Source of the DNA: Pontederia crassipes
Lineage: Eukaryota > Streptophyta > Magnoliopsida > Commelinales > Pontederiaceae
Length of the DNA stretch: 64,000 bases
NCBI GenBank assembly: GCA_030549335.1
Contig: CM060184.1
Coordinates: forward strand, 42,425,909 to 42,489,908
Direction of reading: 5' to 3'
Shown: positions 1 through 12,155 of the stretch, in pieces
Layout of the letters: the number at the start of each line of letters is the position of its first letter
How positions within the stretch are numbered: the stretch's first letter is position 1
Notes under the pieces: model-generated
What the model saw: the letters and a program-made list of their open reading frames with translations, nothing else
Told to the model about the DNA's origin: nothing
Databases searched by the model: none
Program-made: the position numbers and the translations under genes

Positions 1-3000
1 CGAGCTTCCTTCAATTATATTGACGAGCGGAACGGGCTTCCATCCACTCTCCGGCCAAAGGACCTAAAGATTATTAATATGTGCTAAAATCAGATGATGG
101 GTGTCATTCTAAGCATCATTGCCATGCAAGTTACTGGACTGAATTCTTCACCATCAACCGTGTAATGGCATCTTACATCTCTGTGATAAACTATTTGATA
201 AAATCTTCAACATCTTTTTAGGCTCATTACATTACAGACCAAACTCTTGTTTTCAACGAATGGACCATGCCAAGTTTTCTCAAGGCTCTTCTAAGTTTTA
301 AATACATTGTAGGTATTCAAGAAGGCCAAACTCACATATTGTAGAGTGGACAACAGCGAGCGAATATTTCCTTCTTTTCCTTTTGACCACTCAGGTATCT
401 TAACATCAGCAGCCTGCAAGAATCAAACAAAGTTCAAATTTCCCCAGCAACAGTGCAATGTCACATTCAGCCAAAATGCAATGTATGCTTACTTTTATCT
501 GATCTTGTTCTGATTCTGCATGTGATGGCTCATTTTGATCTTGAGTGACTTCTTCAACCTGTATATGTATAATATGAGTATGTGCCGACATAAAAAAATG
601 AAAAGAACGAAGACAAATTAGTTTTGAAAACAGAATGGAGACCTGAAGAATAATTTTGTAATGACAACATAATCAAGGACCATGGAGAGACAATAATGAT
701 ACATCATAAGTGCACTGTATTAAGCATAATCAAATATTTTTTAATCAACTAATGAGAAACCCCTTTAAAACCATCTGACCACCAATCTAATGACCACATT
801 CAGATCCTGGGTGAACAAGAATGATAAATATGTTTCCGTTTTTATTTCCACTATGCTAATTCAAATATGGATAAAATCATGATGCAAAAAATCACTAAGA
901 TATCTTTGAGTAAAGGTAAAACAAAGAACACAGTCATACCAAGCATCCTTCAAAATCTTCATAGGGAGACTCCTCAACTGAAATATTGATGCTTTCGTTC
1001 ACTGGCTCTGCCCAAAGACAAGTGACTTTCAGTTGAACTTAATTATTAGCTGGCCCAAAATATCTTATTGTCTAAGTTGTTAAAATGGTTAATAAATAAA
1101 ATTTCCATTCCAAGAACAGGTTCACATGCTCATTCAGTTCTTTCTGCAGAGTACCTCTTAACAATTTCTTTCATATAAGCCATAATGAAGTTTAAGTCAT
1201 CTTACAACTTGCATCATGAAAGTTTAGCTTTTGTAAAACTGTGGATAGAATGAAAATTGAGCATAAGAATTCAAGAACATGAAACTAACCAGAGCTTGCC
1301 ACTAAATTGCTATCAATGCTAGTAGAAGGACCACCATCAGTTGTGTGGACATCAGACATCGTTGGAGAATGATGTATCCAATCCTCCCTTGATGTTTTGT
1401 TCAGCTGAAACAATAATGCCAAGATCATGTCAGAAAGCTTCAGGATGAATTAATTCACTGTATTTTCATGTAATACAACTAACAAACCTCGACAGGGGTA
1501 ACCATCGAAGGTTGTTCTATCTTTGTGTGACAACTTTTCACTTCTTCATCTTCCTCTGCGACTGATATATTTTGTTCATCTACTTTGTGTTTTGTTCTTT
1601 CTTTTCCTTTGGATTTCCAATCCTCAGTATCTGATGTGGCTTTGCGCTTCGGGGAACCTTCCTGACTGAATATTTTGATGAAATCTTTCACCTTTCCTTT
1701 TGCTTTCTTTCCAGGAACTTTATCTCCTGAAGTCGCAGGGAAATATTGAATGTCATGAATAGCTGCTGCTTCGACCTGCACTTCCTTATTTTCTTCTTGG
1801 GCCTGCTTCTTAGCTTTATATTCATCTTTAATGTTTGGTTGATCTTTTTGTCCATCAGTTGAACTTTCTGCTGATGTCACTTGTCTAGTTGTCTCTTCAA
1901 TTCCTACATCCACAATTAAATGAAAAATAGTCATACTTGGAGAGAGGTCATCAGAGAAGCATAGATGACTCTTCTTTTCTGATGAACTTGTAGTCTTGTA
2001 TTACCTTTCTCTCCAGAATCATAACTAAACAGCTGACTCAAATTTCTTGACTCAGATTTACCTGGATCAGGTAAAGAAACAGGAACATCTTCATTGCTTA
2101 TGTTCATCATGCCTTCACCTGAACCCCAGAAAGAAAAGCAAAAAAAAAAAACATGTTCATGCTCCACAACAAGTGCAAGATTACGAATGATATGCAAAGT
2201 GACAAACTATACCAGAATTTTCAATCAAATCTTGACTGGAATGCTTCGAGCCTGTTTCACAAGGTAAAATATCTTCCGTCCTTATCGAATTTGCTACGTC
2301 CTTACTCTCCATGGGAATGTCATTTGGTGAAGTTTTATCCTTGTTCTCGTTGTCATTGTTAGGTGTGCCAGTTGCAGCCACCACTTTATCGTCATCATAC
2401 GGCACATCAACTGATTGTATGACCACTTCGGCCAGTCTTCTTATTCTGCTTACAGGATCAGCTCCTTCTTTCGAGTTGGAAGGAAGATTAAGAGATACCC
2501 CTTTACCTGCCCACTTATATATTGAGAAATGGAACCGCTTGCTGTTTATATAATTTTCTAAGCTAATTCGATCTTTCTGAGTTTGGGTTTCTATGCTTGA
2601 AGCCTCGTTCATGTCCTGCGAAAGTTGCCTAACTAAAGGGCTAAAATTGTTGAGAAGTTTGCCAGCACTCCTCTGCTCTTCTACGATTTCATCCGCACAA
2701 GGAGAAGAATCCGGCATGTACAGGAATTCAGAAGCATCATGAGCACCACTCTCTTCAATCTTGAATGTAGAAGGTTGTATGCGGGCACTGTGGAATGGAT
2801 ATTCTACTCCTTTCACCACCTTCACAGGGAGGCTGCAAGGGTGTAACATTTTAGAGTCCTAATATCACGCGGTAACCATTGAAGATAATTCAAAATCAAA
2901 TCGACAAGTTCCAGAAATGTGGCAAAGTCAAGTGTTCATATCAGATCACAGGAAAGAACTTACAGTTATTAACAGGCAGTAATTTGTTCGTGTCATAAAT

Positions 3001-3639
3001 TAGCAAAAACTGCATGAAGGACTGGAATCAAACGCTTCAAGATGAATTTATAACTCTACAAATGCGGGAAAGCATTCGTATCATATTGCAGGAAGAAGAA
3101 CATCTTTTGACTGTACTTGTGCAGAGAAACTAAATCATAGCAGAACTAGCAAAAGAAATCCAAATAAATTTCTTTACGCCGGAGACAGAAGAGAGGAGGA
3201 AGAACCTGTGCCGCGGGAATAGAGAGGACCCTCCTACAGGCACAGGCCTGTTGGGGCTGAGGACCCGGGGGCCCGGAGTTGGTGAGAACACGTCCTGGTC
3301 GGCCCTCTTTGGCGTCGAATTCCCGGACTGATCGCTGCCGGGGAATATATCGTCGAAGAAATTGTTTGCCAAATGTCGCCGGCGAGCGGGGCTATTGAGC
3401 TCTCCAAAGACGGGCTTTTCCACCAAGCCCGATGAGGACGGGCTCTTCCGGAATTGCAGCCGGTCCTCCCCTCCCCGGCTTCTACCTCCGGGGTACGCAG
3501 AAGAGTCGAAGGAATCCGCGCGGCCGCTCTGCCGGTCGTATACGCCGGACCGCCTGGGCGGACCGCCGAACACGTCTCTGAAGTCCAAGTCCGAGCTCCT
3601 GCGCGACATGCTGAAGGTATCCACAACAGTCACCGCCAA
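1..3639 (-). CDS. JAC1: JAC1, J-domain protein for chloroplast accumulation response (partial, 9 exons seen)
   Basis: Auxilin-like J-domain protein; the family acts in the cytosol in blue-light-driven chloroplast movement. I assembled exons 3639-3206, 2832-2213, 2118-2005, 1903-1488, 1404-1290, 1007-940, 558-493, 413-336 and 63-1. All introns are GT-AG and every phase agrees, giving 658 codons with no stop. The N-terminus has the family signature SDLDFRDVFGGPPRRS. The middle is low-complexity and acidic/lysine-rich. Exon 8 gives EWSKGKEGNIRSLLSTLQY and exon 9 gives LWPESGWKPVPLVNII, the lead-in to the J domain. The J-domain core (HPD) lies beyond position 1. Arabidopsis JAC1 is roughly 650 aa, so this copy is somewhat longer. 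The start is the first ATG; a second ATG ten codons on (MSRRSS) is possible. Exon 1 is much more GC-rich than the rest, as in many monocot genes. Confidence 0.9.
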
Positions 3640-3834
3640 GTTGCAGCAACCAGCGGACGTCTCAACCGAGAAGAGAAATTAAATCTTTCGCGCCTCGAGA
3701 GTCCAAAAGGCGGACATGAGAGAGACCTCCCTCCAAGGAATTTAATCATTCTGCATGGGTGATCACCAGTAACCAAGTGAAAAGCGACCACCTCCGAAGG
3801 AAACGACCACTGCGAGCTGTACCGTAAGATATGA

Positions 3835-3898
<64 letters not shown>
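3835..3898. repeat. (GT)8 (GA)24 microsatellite upstream of JAC1
   Basis: An alternating GT run (3835-3850) passes directly into a GA run (3851-3898). On the JAC1 strand it reads as TC then AC repeats, about 200-260 bp before the JAC1 ATG, so it probably lies in the 5' UTR or core promoter. TC-rich tracts at this place are common in plant promoters. Short open frames here are products of the repeat. Confidence 0.95.
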
Positions 3899-3902
<4 letters not shown>

Positions 3903-3930
3903 AGGGCGGGGCGGGGCGGGGCCCCGGGGA
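3899..3930 (+). promoter_or_regulatory. G-run cluster, possible G-quadruplex, upstream of JAC1
   Basis: The plus strand carries at least five runs of three or more G separated by one or two bases, ending in a short CCCCGGGG palindrome. It adjoins the GA microsatellite, about 260-290 bp upstream of the JAC1 start codon. The G-rich strand is the template strand of JAC1. A quadruplex is an inference from the pattern only. Confidence 0.5.
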
Positions 3931-3999
3931 GAGGTTGTGGAGGAGAAGGGCCGGAGGGGATTACGATGGGACCCAGAAAGAGAGAGGAGAGAGAAAGAA

Positions 4000-5339
4000 G
4001 ACATGCAGAGTGGCGTCTTTCTGACCTGTTTTTATTTGAACAGTTGCCAGTAGTTTATCTTATGGTGCACGGGAGAAAAATCAGAAGATAGATACGGACA
4101 CCATCTCTATCTATTCATTTCTAGATAAACCTGGCGGGAGTAAACAATTCCAATTAGACAATGATAAATCGCCAGAATTGGGAAGAAAAGAAGAGAGAGA
4201 GAAAAAGAAAAAAACAGGCATAAACAAACAAGTGCTCCAAGACGGACAGCAAAGAAAGAACAAGTATTTTCTGCATTGGATGCGGGAGCCTCCAAGCTCA
4301 ACAACGAGGGATTTGCAAAGACCTGGAACCAGGGGAAAAGATATCTATCAATGGCGTCCGTCTGCACCTTCCTCCAAGCTCCAGAGGACGAGCGGAGAGC
4401 GCAAACCAACGAGAAAGAAAACAAGCAGAAGCAAGCAACTGAGCTGAGATTTTTTGGACAGGTCAAGAAGACACATACGTTTGTTTGTGCGGCCCACAGG
4501 CGCTGGGGCGCCCACGGCCCAACACGACTTCAGAACTATCTTTTGACCAAAAGAAGAAAAAAAAAACAAGTATTTACATTAAACTATTTTCTTTGGTTGA
4601 TTATTTATATTTTCTCATACGCTATATATATTTAACCATAATTAAAAAACTGAGCAAACAATTCTATTTTCTTAAAATAAATAAAAAAGGGAAAAAATCA
4701 AAACAACTTTTAATAAAAGAAAAGTTATAACTGTCTCGACAAATGTTATAAGATCTACATTGGAGTCATTACAAATGTTATAACCGTCTGCTTATCAAAG
4801 TGCGGTCGACCGGATCTGCTCATAATCAACTTCGCCTCCTTGCTCGTTTCAATCATGATATGCTCACAGCCAGGCTTACAAAGTGTCGGATTTACGCCGG
4901 ATACAATCGACTCCAAGGACTTGGTTTGTGGCAAGAATGATCAAGACACGAGAAGAGATCAGAAGACTCACACTGTCGCCTTTGTTTGGAGACCAATCGA
5001 CATTTCATTTCTTTATTTTTTTATTTTTTGTTTCTGCAAACATTATCTGCTATCAGCATCCGAAGGAAGGAAAAAAAAAAAAAAAAACTCCACAGCCCAC
5101 CCACTAAAGCAACTTAAAGTAATATCCTAAAAGTAAACTCACCTAACTCCTCTTGCCACCTCACTCTCTCTCACCTTTTTCCACCCCCACATGTCGGCAA
5201 GAAACCCCATTTTGAGTTTGAGCTACAGTAATCACTCCAAAACCTTCCACTTTCTCTCTCCATTTCTCTGCCGAGAGCACGAGAGAAGGAGACGTGTAGG
5301 AGGAGAATTGCAGTTAGGGAGGAAGGATAGAGGGCAAAG
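4000..5339. other. Non-coding stretch, nothing recognised
   Basis: Moderately AT-rich DNA between JAC1 and the first retroelement remnant. Open frames are short and show no family resemblance. One isolated CGGTCGACCG palindrome sits at 4803-4812, the same word that forms clusters in LTRs further on. Poly-A-like tracts occur near 4556 and 5071. The upstream boundary of the L0 LTR may lie in the right-hand part of this stretch. Confidence 0.5.
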
Positions 5340-7159
5340 ATAAGGTTTAGAGATGATTCAATTTTTAATCACCTCTTAATTGAATTAGGAAATGTGCATG
5401 GACATAGATTCATGTCATATTTTCATTAAGTTATTATTTCATTGATAATTATATTTAGAATTATGAAGTTTCATGATGAAATGGTGATTATTGAACAAGA
5501 ATATGATTATTGTGGCTAATAATTCTTTGTAGTACCTCTATTAGTTTTCATGATTTAGTGTGATGCTAAATGTGCATATGCAAACTTTATAATAACTAGT
5601 TTAAACGTATGTTTTATGTGATATAAAAATGCATATTTTAGAATCACTTGTATGGGTGTAAATGGAGTAAAAATAGGGGAAACTTGGATGTCTGCCCGAG
5701 CACGGCCGTGACCCTCCTAGAGAGAGTCCACTACCTTAGACGACAGAAGAAATGGAGTGTTCTGTCATAGCCGTGACCACTCATATCTTAGACGAAATTA
5801 AGGCAAGAAAAAATGGACGTTTTGTCATGGTCGTGATTGTAGGTCGCACGGCCGTTACCACATATGCCTTAGAATATTTCAAAGACAGGAGACGTTCGGT
5901 CACGACCTGACCAATGTCATACATGACTGTGACCAATTCAGATCCAAGACAAGGGCAACCTCACACCCGTACCGGACCTGACACGGTCGTGACATTTTTA
6001 GGCACGGTCGTGACTGGTGTAAGTGCAATGTTTTGCTGATTGTTTACACTTAGATGATTTTGATGCCGGAACGATCTTAAATAGGGTTAAAAACATATCA
6101 CATATATTGAATGATTGTATGTATTTATGTATCTAATTGAAAATAAATTGATGAAGGTGTCTTGTTATTATCGTCCGAATGATGGGAAACAAATATGATA
6201 CTAGCTAGCTTAATTGTCACGTTTCTCGGGTAGACAAAAACATCACTTAATGGTGAGGGTGTGATCTCCAATGGGACAAACAGATCCTGGCCTCGCTAGA
6301 GATTCACAAGCCAACATGGACTTCTCAATCACCAAGATAAGAAGTTATCTAATTAAACATGGAAGATGAAAAGAAGACATGACTATGAATGTATGACTTG
6401 GAATATAAAGATGATAATGATGTAAGCATCTAAAGGGATGCTAATGAATGTTCCGATGTCATATGATGTGACGAATGAAGATGATAAATGTTAAGCAAGA
6501 CAAGTGCATAGTATGACTTAGCATAATGATTAATGATGATATATGATTATCTTATCTGACCATAATAATTATTCATGTGTCATAGAGTGTACATATGTAG
6601 CTCATAATATGCATATGTTCCATGTTTCTATTATAATGAAATTCATATGGCATGACATGTAGAAATCATATTATAATATCATAACATGCATAAGTCTCAA
6701 CATACTCTAACGGAAGAAATTCCTTGCACTCCATGGATCTATGCAAGTATAGGCGAAGCATAGGCTTGGCGGCAAATGTTTCATGATGACAAGATTGCAC
6801 ACAAGTTGGTCGGACCACGGCCCAAGTTATCCTTTATGGTTTGTTAGTATGATGTCGAACTTTTATATGGAGTGAAGTATGTATGGTCTATGAGTTTTGA
6901 GTCATGAACTTTTATGTGAACTCATTTATGTATCATGAATCCTATGTCAGGGTTAGAATTTATGTGGCTCATGGGCTAGTATGTTATCTTGGGAGTTATA
7001 GGTTAATTGAGTATTTCGTTATTTTATGTTATTATTGTTTATTATTATATTATGTTTCCGCTGTGATGTTATATGTAATTAGATATTGAACAAAGAGGCA
7101 AATGTAGCGCTACCTAAGTTTTGACCTCTAAATTTGAGCCCAATCTTGGAGGCATTACA
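5340..7159 (+). mobile_element. L0: degraded gypsy-type LTR (left end uncertain)
   Basis: The right end is GGCATTACA at 7151-7159. It is followed at once by TAGATATCAAAGTC, a decayed form of the initiator Met-tRNA primer site TGGTATCAGAGTC. A gypsy gag remnant follows in the same orientation, which makes this a 5' LTR. I could not find a TG start matching the usual terminal repeat, so the left limit is a guess. The LTR includes a cluster of CACGGTCGTGAC-like words (5697-6022). No second LTR of this family was seen. Confidence 0.55.
5697..6022. repeat. Cluster of CACGGYCGTGAC-like words in L0
   Basis: At least six copies of a 12-base word or close variants, each nearly its own reverse complement (for example GCACGGCCGTGACC at 5700 and GCACGGTCGTGAC at 6001), spaced tens of bases apart. 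They are dispersed rather than in strict tandem. The layout matches the GTCGAC-word clusters in the other LTRs, with a different core. Confidence 0.7.
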
Positions 7160-7489
7160 CTAGATATCAAAGTCATAATTTTGGCTCATATGTATTAGGT
7201 TAAGCCATAGGTTGGCTAAAATGTCTAAGCGGAAGGTCAATGTACAATCGTCATGAGTAGCCACCAAGCCTAAAGATACATGTTCTCCTATGATTAGATA
7301 ATGCTAATTATGTTTTTATGTTTGTTTGAATGTGGATGTAAATGCCTTCAAGAGGTGCAATTATCAATGAGAAGGGTGAAAGGAATGTCTTCCTTTATGG
7401 ATTAATCCGGGCAGCACGGAATACTCCAAGAAATAATGGCTAGGACTACTTCATTTAAAGGTTCCTAAGGTTTGATCCTCTAAGGTTTG

Positions 7490-8130
7490 ATGGGGAGGGA
7501 GGGCCGGAAAAATGGAGGTGTGTCTTGAGGAGATAGGGAGCATCCTAAGAGTTATGGAGTGTCCTAAGGACCGTATGGTGATGTATATCACTCATCATTT
7601 TAGTGGCCAAGCAAAGATGTGGTGGAAGTCCCTTTTGAAGATCACCTTTGAGAATGAAGATGATGTGGCATGAAAAAACTTTATAGAAGCATTTGAAACT
7701 CGTTTCTACTCGAGCTACGTCAAAGAGAAAAAGAGGAACGAGTTCCTCAACCTCTCCTGAGGCAATATGACCGTGGATGAATACATGAGCACTTACCTTA
7801 ACTTGGAGAAGTATATAGTGAACTCAACGAAAATGAGCTTAGGAGGACCAAAAAGTTCATTCATGTCTTGAATCCTCGAGCTGAGATCTAAGGTCATAAG
7901 TGACCATTGCACTACCTTGAATGATGTGGTGGGACTTGCCGCCAAGTATGAAAGGGACTATAATGAAAACATGAGTTTCTAAAGGGCAAGGCAATCAAGA
8001 AGAATGAAGAGCAAGAAAAAAGGAAGGGCCCAAGGAAATCACCCTATCATTCCCCAAAGAAGGTGAAATAAACTAGGGGTACATGCAATTATGTGAAAAG
8101 ACTCATCTCGGTGATTGAGCTAAGAGCTAA
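7490..8130 (+). pseudogene. gypsy gag remnant of L0
   Basis: Conceptual translation resembles the retrotransposon gag domain: a WWKSL capsid motif, then FIEAFETRFYSSYVKEKK and NMTVDEYMSTYLNLEKY, which are characteristic of plant Ty3/gypsy gag. Several in-frame stops and at least one frameshift are present. A decayed zinc knuckle lies near 8080-8130. No protease or polymerase follows; the element stops just before the H1 target site. Confidence 0.8.
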
Positions 8131-8210
8131 TTTCTAATGCAGCCTGCGAGAGAGTTCTCTTAAGCCAAATGTCGGAAGGGATCGAGGAATGAGAGTGAGC
8201 CACCCGGGGG

Positions 8211-8218
8211 GAGAGGAG
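8211..8218. repeat. Left target-site duplication of H1
   Basis: GAGAGGAG, repeated exactly at 37206-37213, 29 kb away, directly outside the matching inverted termini. An 8-bp duplication is the hAT hallmark. Confidence 0.85.
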
Positions 8219-9383
8219 CATTATTTTTAAAATTGGACTGGACTGACTTGTTCAACCATGAACCAAAAAGAAATCCGGTTTGGTTTGATGTGTAAAATTG
8301 AAAATGAAAAAACCAGCTCAGATCGGGTTGAATCGCTAAATAACGATTGAACCAAATGAACTGAGCAAAACTGATTTTTGATAGCTTTAAGCAATTATGA
8401 AAAAAATAAGTTTAAAAGGACATTTCTAAGACAAAAAAATAAAAGGTAACTTTTTACCTTTTTACTTTTAGGGCCTGCCATCGAGCCTTCTACTAAGTTA
8501 AAAAAAACAAATGAAGTTGCTGTTCGAAATCTAAAGTTGCTGTTGCATTCAAATGGCTAAGTTGAAGTGGTGATCTACATCCGTGGAACTAAAGGTTAGA
8601 AGGCAACATTTTCTTTTCTTCTTCTTTTTGGATATTTCTTTAAACTTTAGATTTCAGCTTCAAAAACTTAATCCGATAAGTTCTCTTACTTTTTTTAGGG
8701 TCATCTTTAAACTTTTTTTAAACTTGGTCATAATCTTTTTTAGATCTCATTCAGAAATCTTATTTCTTTACTTCTTGTTGATTTACTTTGATATTTACTA
8801 TTTTTAAAGTTTGATGATGGTTTATACTAAAATTCTATTAGTTCTATAATTTTGGGGGAGATTTTATATTCTATGATTTAAACATTAATATGAAGTTTTT
8901 GTTAAAATTACTTTATTGTTTACAATATGTGGTTACATCTTATACGACCATAGTACATCATAAACTAATTGTGGATTCACTGCCATTTCATCACTGATCT
9001 TTAATTTATTTCTTATTCTATTCTAGCTATTGTTACTAGCATTGGAAAGTATGCTGACATTAATATTTTATTTTTTAGGGATGTTATGCCCTTGTTTTAA
9101 GAAAGTTCAATATGTATATTCCAAGAGCCATGATATAGATGGATTATAAATATTAGTTGTGCACTTATTTTGGTAGCTACACATGATGTTTAGCATCCAA
9201 TTGTTATGAGGTGATATTAACTTTGTTATTCATAACATTTTTAATATCTTTAGATTTTTAATATGTATACTATGAATGCCTGATTTTGATTATTGTCACT
9301 TTTAAACTTTTGTTTGTTTTTTTTTTTGATACATTAGGAAATATATGTGGCTTCATAGGTAGAACATTCTTGCTCTAATTGTT

Positions 9384-9860
9384 TAGTTAGACAAAAGAGG
9401 GATATTGCATGGAAGTATGTAAATGAAAGGAACACGTGCAAATGGTAGAAAGATACTAATATGTTGATTTTGTCATAAACAAGTTTCAGGAGGAGGGATT
9501 AACAGGATGAATCAACATCTAGCTGGGAATAAAGGAAACATTAACTCCGTAAGAAGGTTCCTTCAAATGTCCAATTAGAAATTAAACACTCGTTAGATAT
9601 CAATTTACAAAAAGCCAAAGACAAAAGAGGATTAGTTGAAGACTTGGCATTGGATGTAGGCGATGAGAAAGAGATAATCGTGGGAAAGAGAAAACTTTCC
9701 TCTTCTGATATTGAACCATTTTTTCATACAACTGCAAGTGATTCTTCACAACCAAGTATTAAGGTATGCATGCAAAGTAATGAAAGACGACAAGATACTG
9801 ATTTAGCTATTGCTATATGGTTTTATGATGCTTGCATACCTTTTAATGCATGTAATTCAC
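9384..9860 (+). pseudogene. H1 hAT transposase, N-terminal block
   Basis: Begins with a BED-type zinc finger region (KRDIAWKYVNE, then a GGG-R-NQHLAG motif near 9490-9530). It continues through an acidic and serine-rich linker to FYDACIPFNACNSP, the conserved start of the hAT core. It breaks at 9860 where H2 is inserted, and the codon sense continues at 15728 after one copy of the duplication is removed. In-frame stops and a shift occur in the finger region. Confidence 0.8.
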
Positions 9861-10609
9861 CAAGGTTGTCAGGATCGCTTTTCGAGGTAGGATTGAAAGA
9901 GGTCCGAATGATCGAGGATTGTAGGATCGGATCGAGGATCGTAAGATCCTACCCCTAAGAATAAAAAATATTTTCTTAAAATACTATATATTTCACAAGT
10001 CACAAAGTTGGAGAACTAACATATTACTCCATCATTTTCATGTAAAGTTGTAAGATAAATTTAAAACAACACATTTTTAATAACTATAACACATTTTAAA
10101 TATGAAGTTATGAAGTATGAACATTTCAAACATGACACACCACATCTATATAAACTAAATACTAAATACACCACAATTATACTCAAATGTTAGTTTGCAA
10201 AGCAATGGTGATAAGAATTAAAACCAATGCACAAGTTCATTAAAGCTTAATATTTACTTCTGCATAAAAGAAATAAATAAAAGTGAACAAGGACAATCAA
10301 CAATTCCCATATGTACGTGGAGCAAGATAGGCTTGGCTCCCAGCCATATAATTGGTGGAGACAACAAGGACTGAACATTCTCATAGCCATAGGGATGAGC
10401 TGAAGCCTCATAATTAATCTAGAATTTTACGAAAACCTGTGGATAATTATTTTCTCAACACAGTTGCTCAAATACTAAAGAAATGATAGACAAAATTTTC
10501 ATACCTTTCTTGAAATTGCGGTTGATCCTTTGCAACACACCTACCACTACAAGAAAATTGTCATTTTCCGATGGGCAATTTCCGACGGATAGAAATCCGT
10601 CGCAATTTG

Positions 10610-11000
10610 CGACGAATTTTGCGATGGAAATGTTTGTGACAGATTTTTCGACGGTTAAAACCATCGGAAATGAAAATAATAAATTATATAATTTGTTATA
10701 TTATTATTTTATTTTTCAACGATTAGGAACGTCGATATTTCCGATGGATATCCATCCGTCACAATTTCTGACGGAATTTCTGACGGTTACGACCGTCGGA
10801 AATGAAAATAATAAATTATGTAATTTGCTATATTATTATTTTATTTTTTGATGATTAGGAATGTCGATATTTTCGACGAATATCCATTTGTCGCAATTTT
10901 TGATGGATTTTTCGATGGTTACGACTGTCGAAAATGAAAATAATAAATTATGTAATTTGTTATATTATTATTTTATTTTTTGACGATTAAGAACCTCGAT
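10610..11000. repeat. About three 131-bp sub-terminal repeats of the mini CACTA
   Basis: The block TGAAAATAATAAATTA recurs at 10671, 10803 and 10934, giving spacings of 132 and 131. Each copy also holds the CGACGG/CCGTCG words that probably act as transposase-binding sites in CACTA elements. Confidence 0.8.
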
Positions 11001-11374
11001 ATTTCTGACGGATATCCATCCGTCGCAAAATTCGTCGCAATTTCCATCAGTCGTAACTGTCGGTAAATGTATAATAATATAATATGAGGAGTATTTTATT
11101 AATATAATTAGCGACAATTCAAACTATCGTAATTTTTTACGATTCCAATCGTCGGTAATAATTAACGACTGTTCAAACCGTCGATAAAATAAAAAATAAA
11201 TATTACAAATAACTAAATATAGTATTTTATTTTTATAATTAAATAATTTTTGATGGTCACAATCGTCGGTAACTTTAAAAATAATTAATATTTTCTTTTC
11301 CGACGGCCAGAGCCGTTGATAATTAAAATTTTGTTATTCCGCTTTTTTTTCGTTTTCCCGCTTTCTCATCTTTC

Positions 11375-11412
<38 letters not shown>
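11375..11412. repeat. (CA)n(TA)n microsatellite
   Basis: A CA run passes into a TA run, followed by CT-rich DNA to about 11,540. Open frames across it are low-complexity artefacts. Confidence 0.9.
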
Positions 11413-11415
<3 letters not shown>

Positions 11416-12155
11416 CCACTTATTTCTTTCTTCCTCTCCTCTCTCTCTCTCCCCCCTCTCCCTCTCCCGGCCGGCGAGCCTCTGACCGGATGTCAAGCGT
11501 CGACGGCCGGTGACCCTCTCCCGCTGGCATCTCTCTCTCTCTCCGGCTCGGACCGCCAGGCGGCCAGATCTCTTGTAGTATACTACGGTTAATATAAAAG
11601 CCTTTTGTGGTTCTTGTGATGCAAAATTTATTGACTTCCAATGTGACAAGTGACAACTTCCAAGTACATCAGAATCATATCCCTACTAGCCTGTAAAGTA
11701 AAAAAACTTTAGGTGCCAACAACTCCCAATTCCAAAAACTGACTAATAGTGGATACTATAGTTTCATATAAGGAAATGCAATCAACAGAACACAAAAATT
11801 AGGCATATAGTTTTCTATAATTACACCCACCAACAAAGCAAGGAAATCAGATGGTAAGATTGCTCACCTTCTAAAACTTGTATAGGTGTGGTTCAAGAAT
11901 TGAACATAGGACTTCAAGGCTTAAAGCTACAAGTCATCATTCATAGGAATTCAACAAATCATTAAAAAAAATTACAACTAAAGAACATAAAAGGTAAGAT
12001 CGCAACCCACAAGAGTTAAAGATTTAAAGCTACAAGCCTACAATAAGTTTGTCATGTCATCCAATTCTAGGTCATAATGAAGATCGCCATCTTCATATTC
12101 AAGTTCATCATCATCATCAAGATGATCACATTCAATGTTTTCAAGAAGCTCCAAA

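Larger units (their letters stand above)
10545..11580. mobile_element. Mini CACTA element (non-autonomous) inside H2
   Basis: Starts CACTACAAGA at 10545 and ends TCTTGTAGTA at 11580, an inverted terminus with one changed end base. It is flanked by the 3-bp duplication TAC (10542-10544 and 11581-11583), as expected for CACTA elements. The interior has sub-terminal words such as TTCCGACGG and GACGGTT in both orientations, and no coding capacity. The right third is CT-rich and then GC-rich. Confidence 0.85.

Noticed and set aside
3831..4091. Open frames with long Arg-Glu repeats upstream of JAC1
   Set aside because: Produced by the GA microsatellite; no support as genes.
8130..8210. Continuation of the L0 retroelement across H1 to 37,214
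   Set aside because: The DNA right of H1 shows no gag or pol sense, so L0 appears to end before the H1 target site.
11323..11656. Arg/Glu-rich open frames on the minus strand
   Set aside because: They run across CT, CA and TA simple repeats in the mini CACTA and have no family resemblance.
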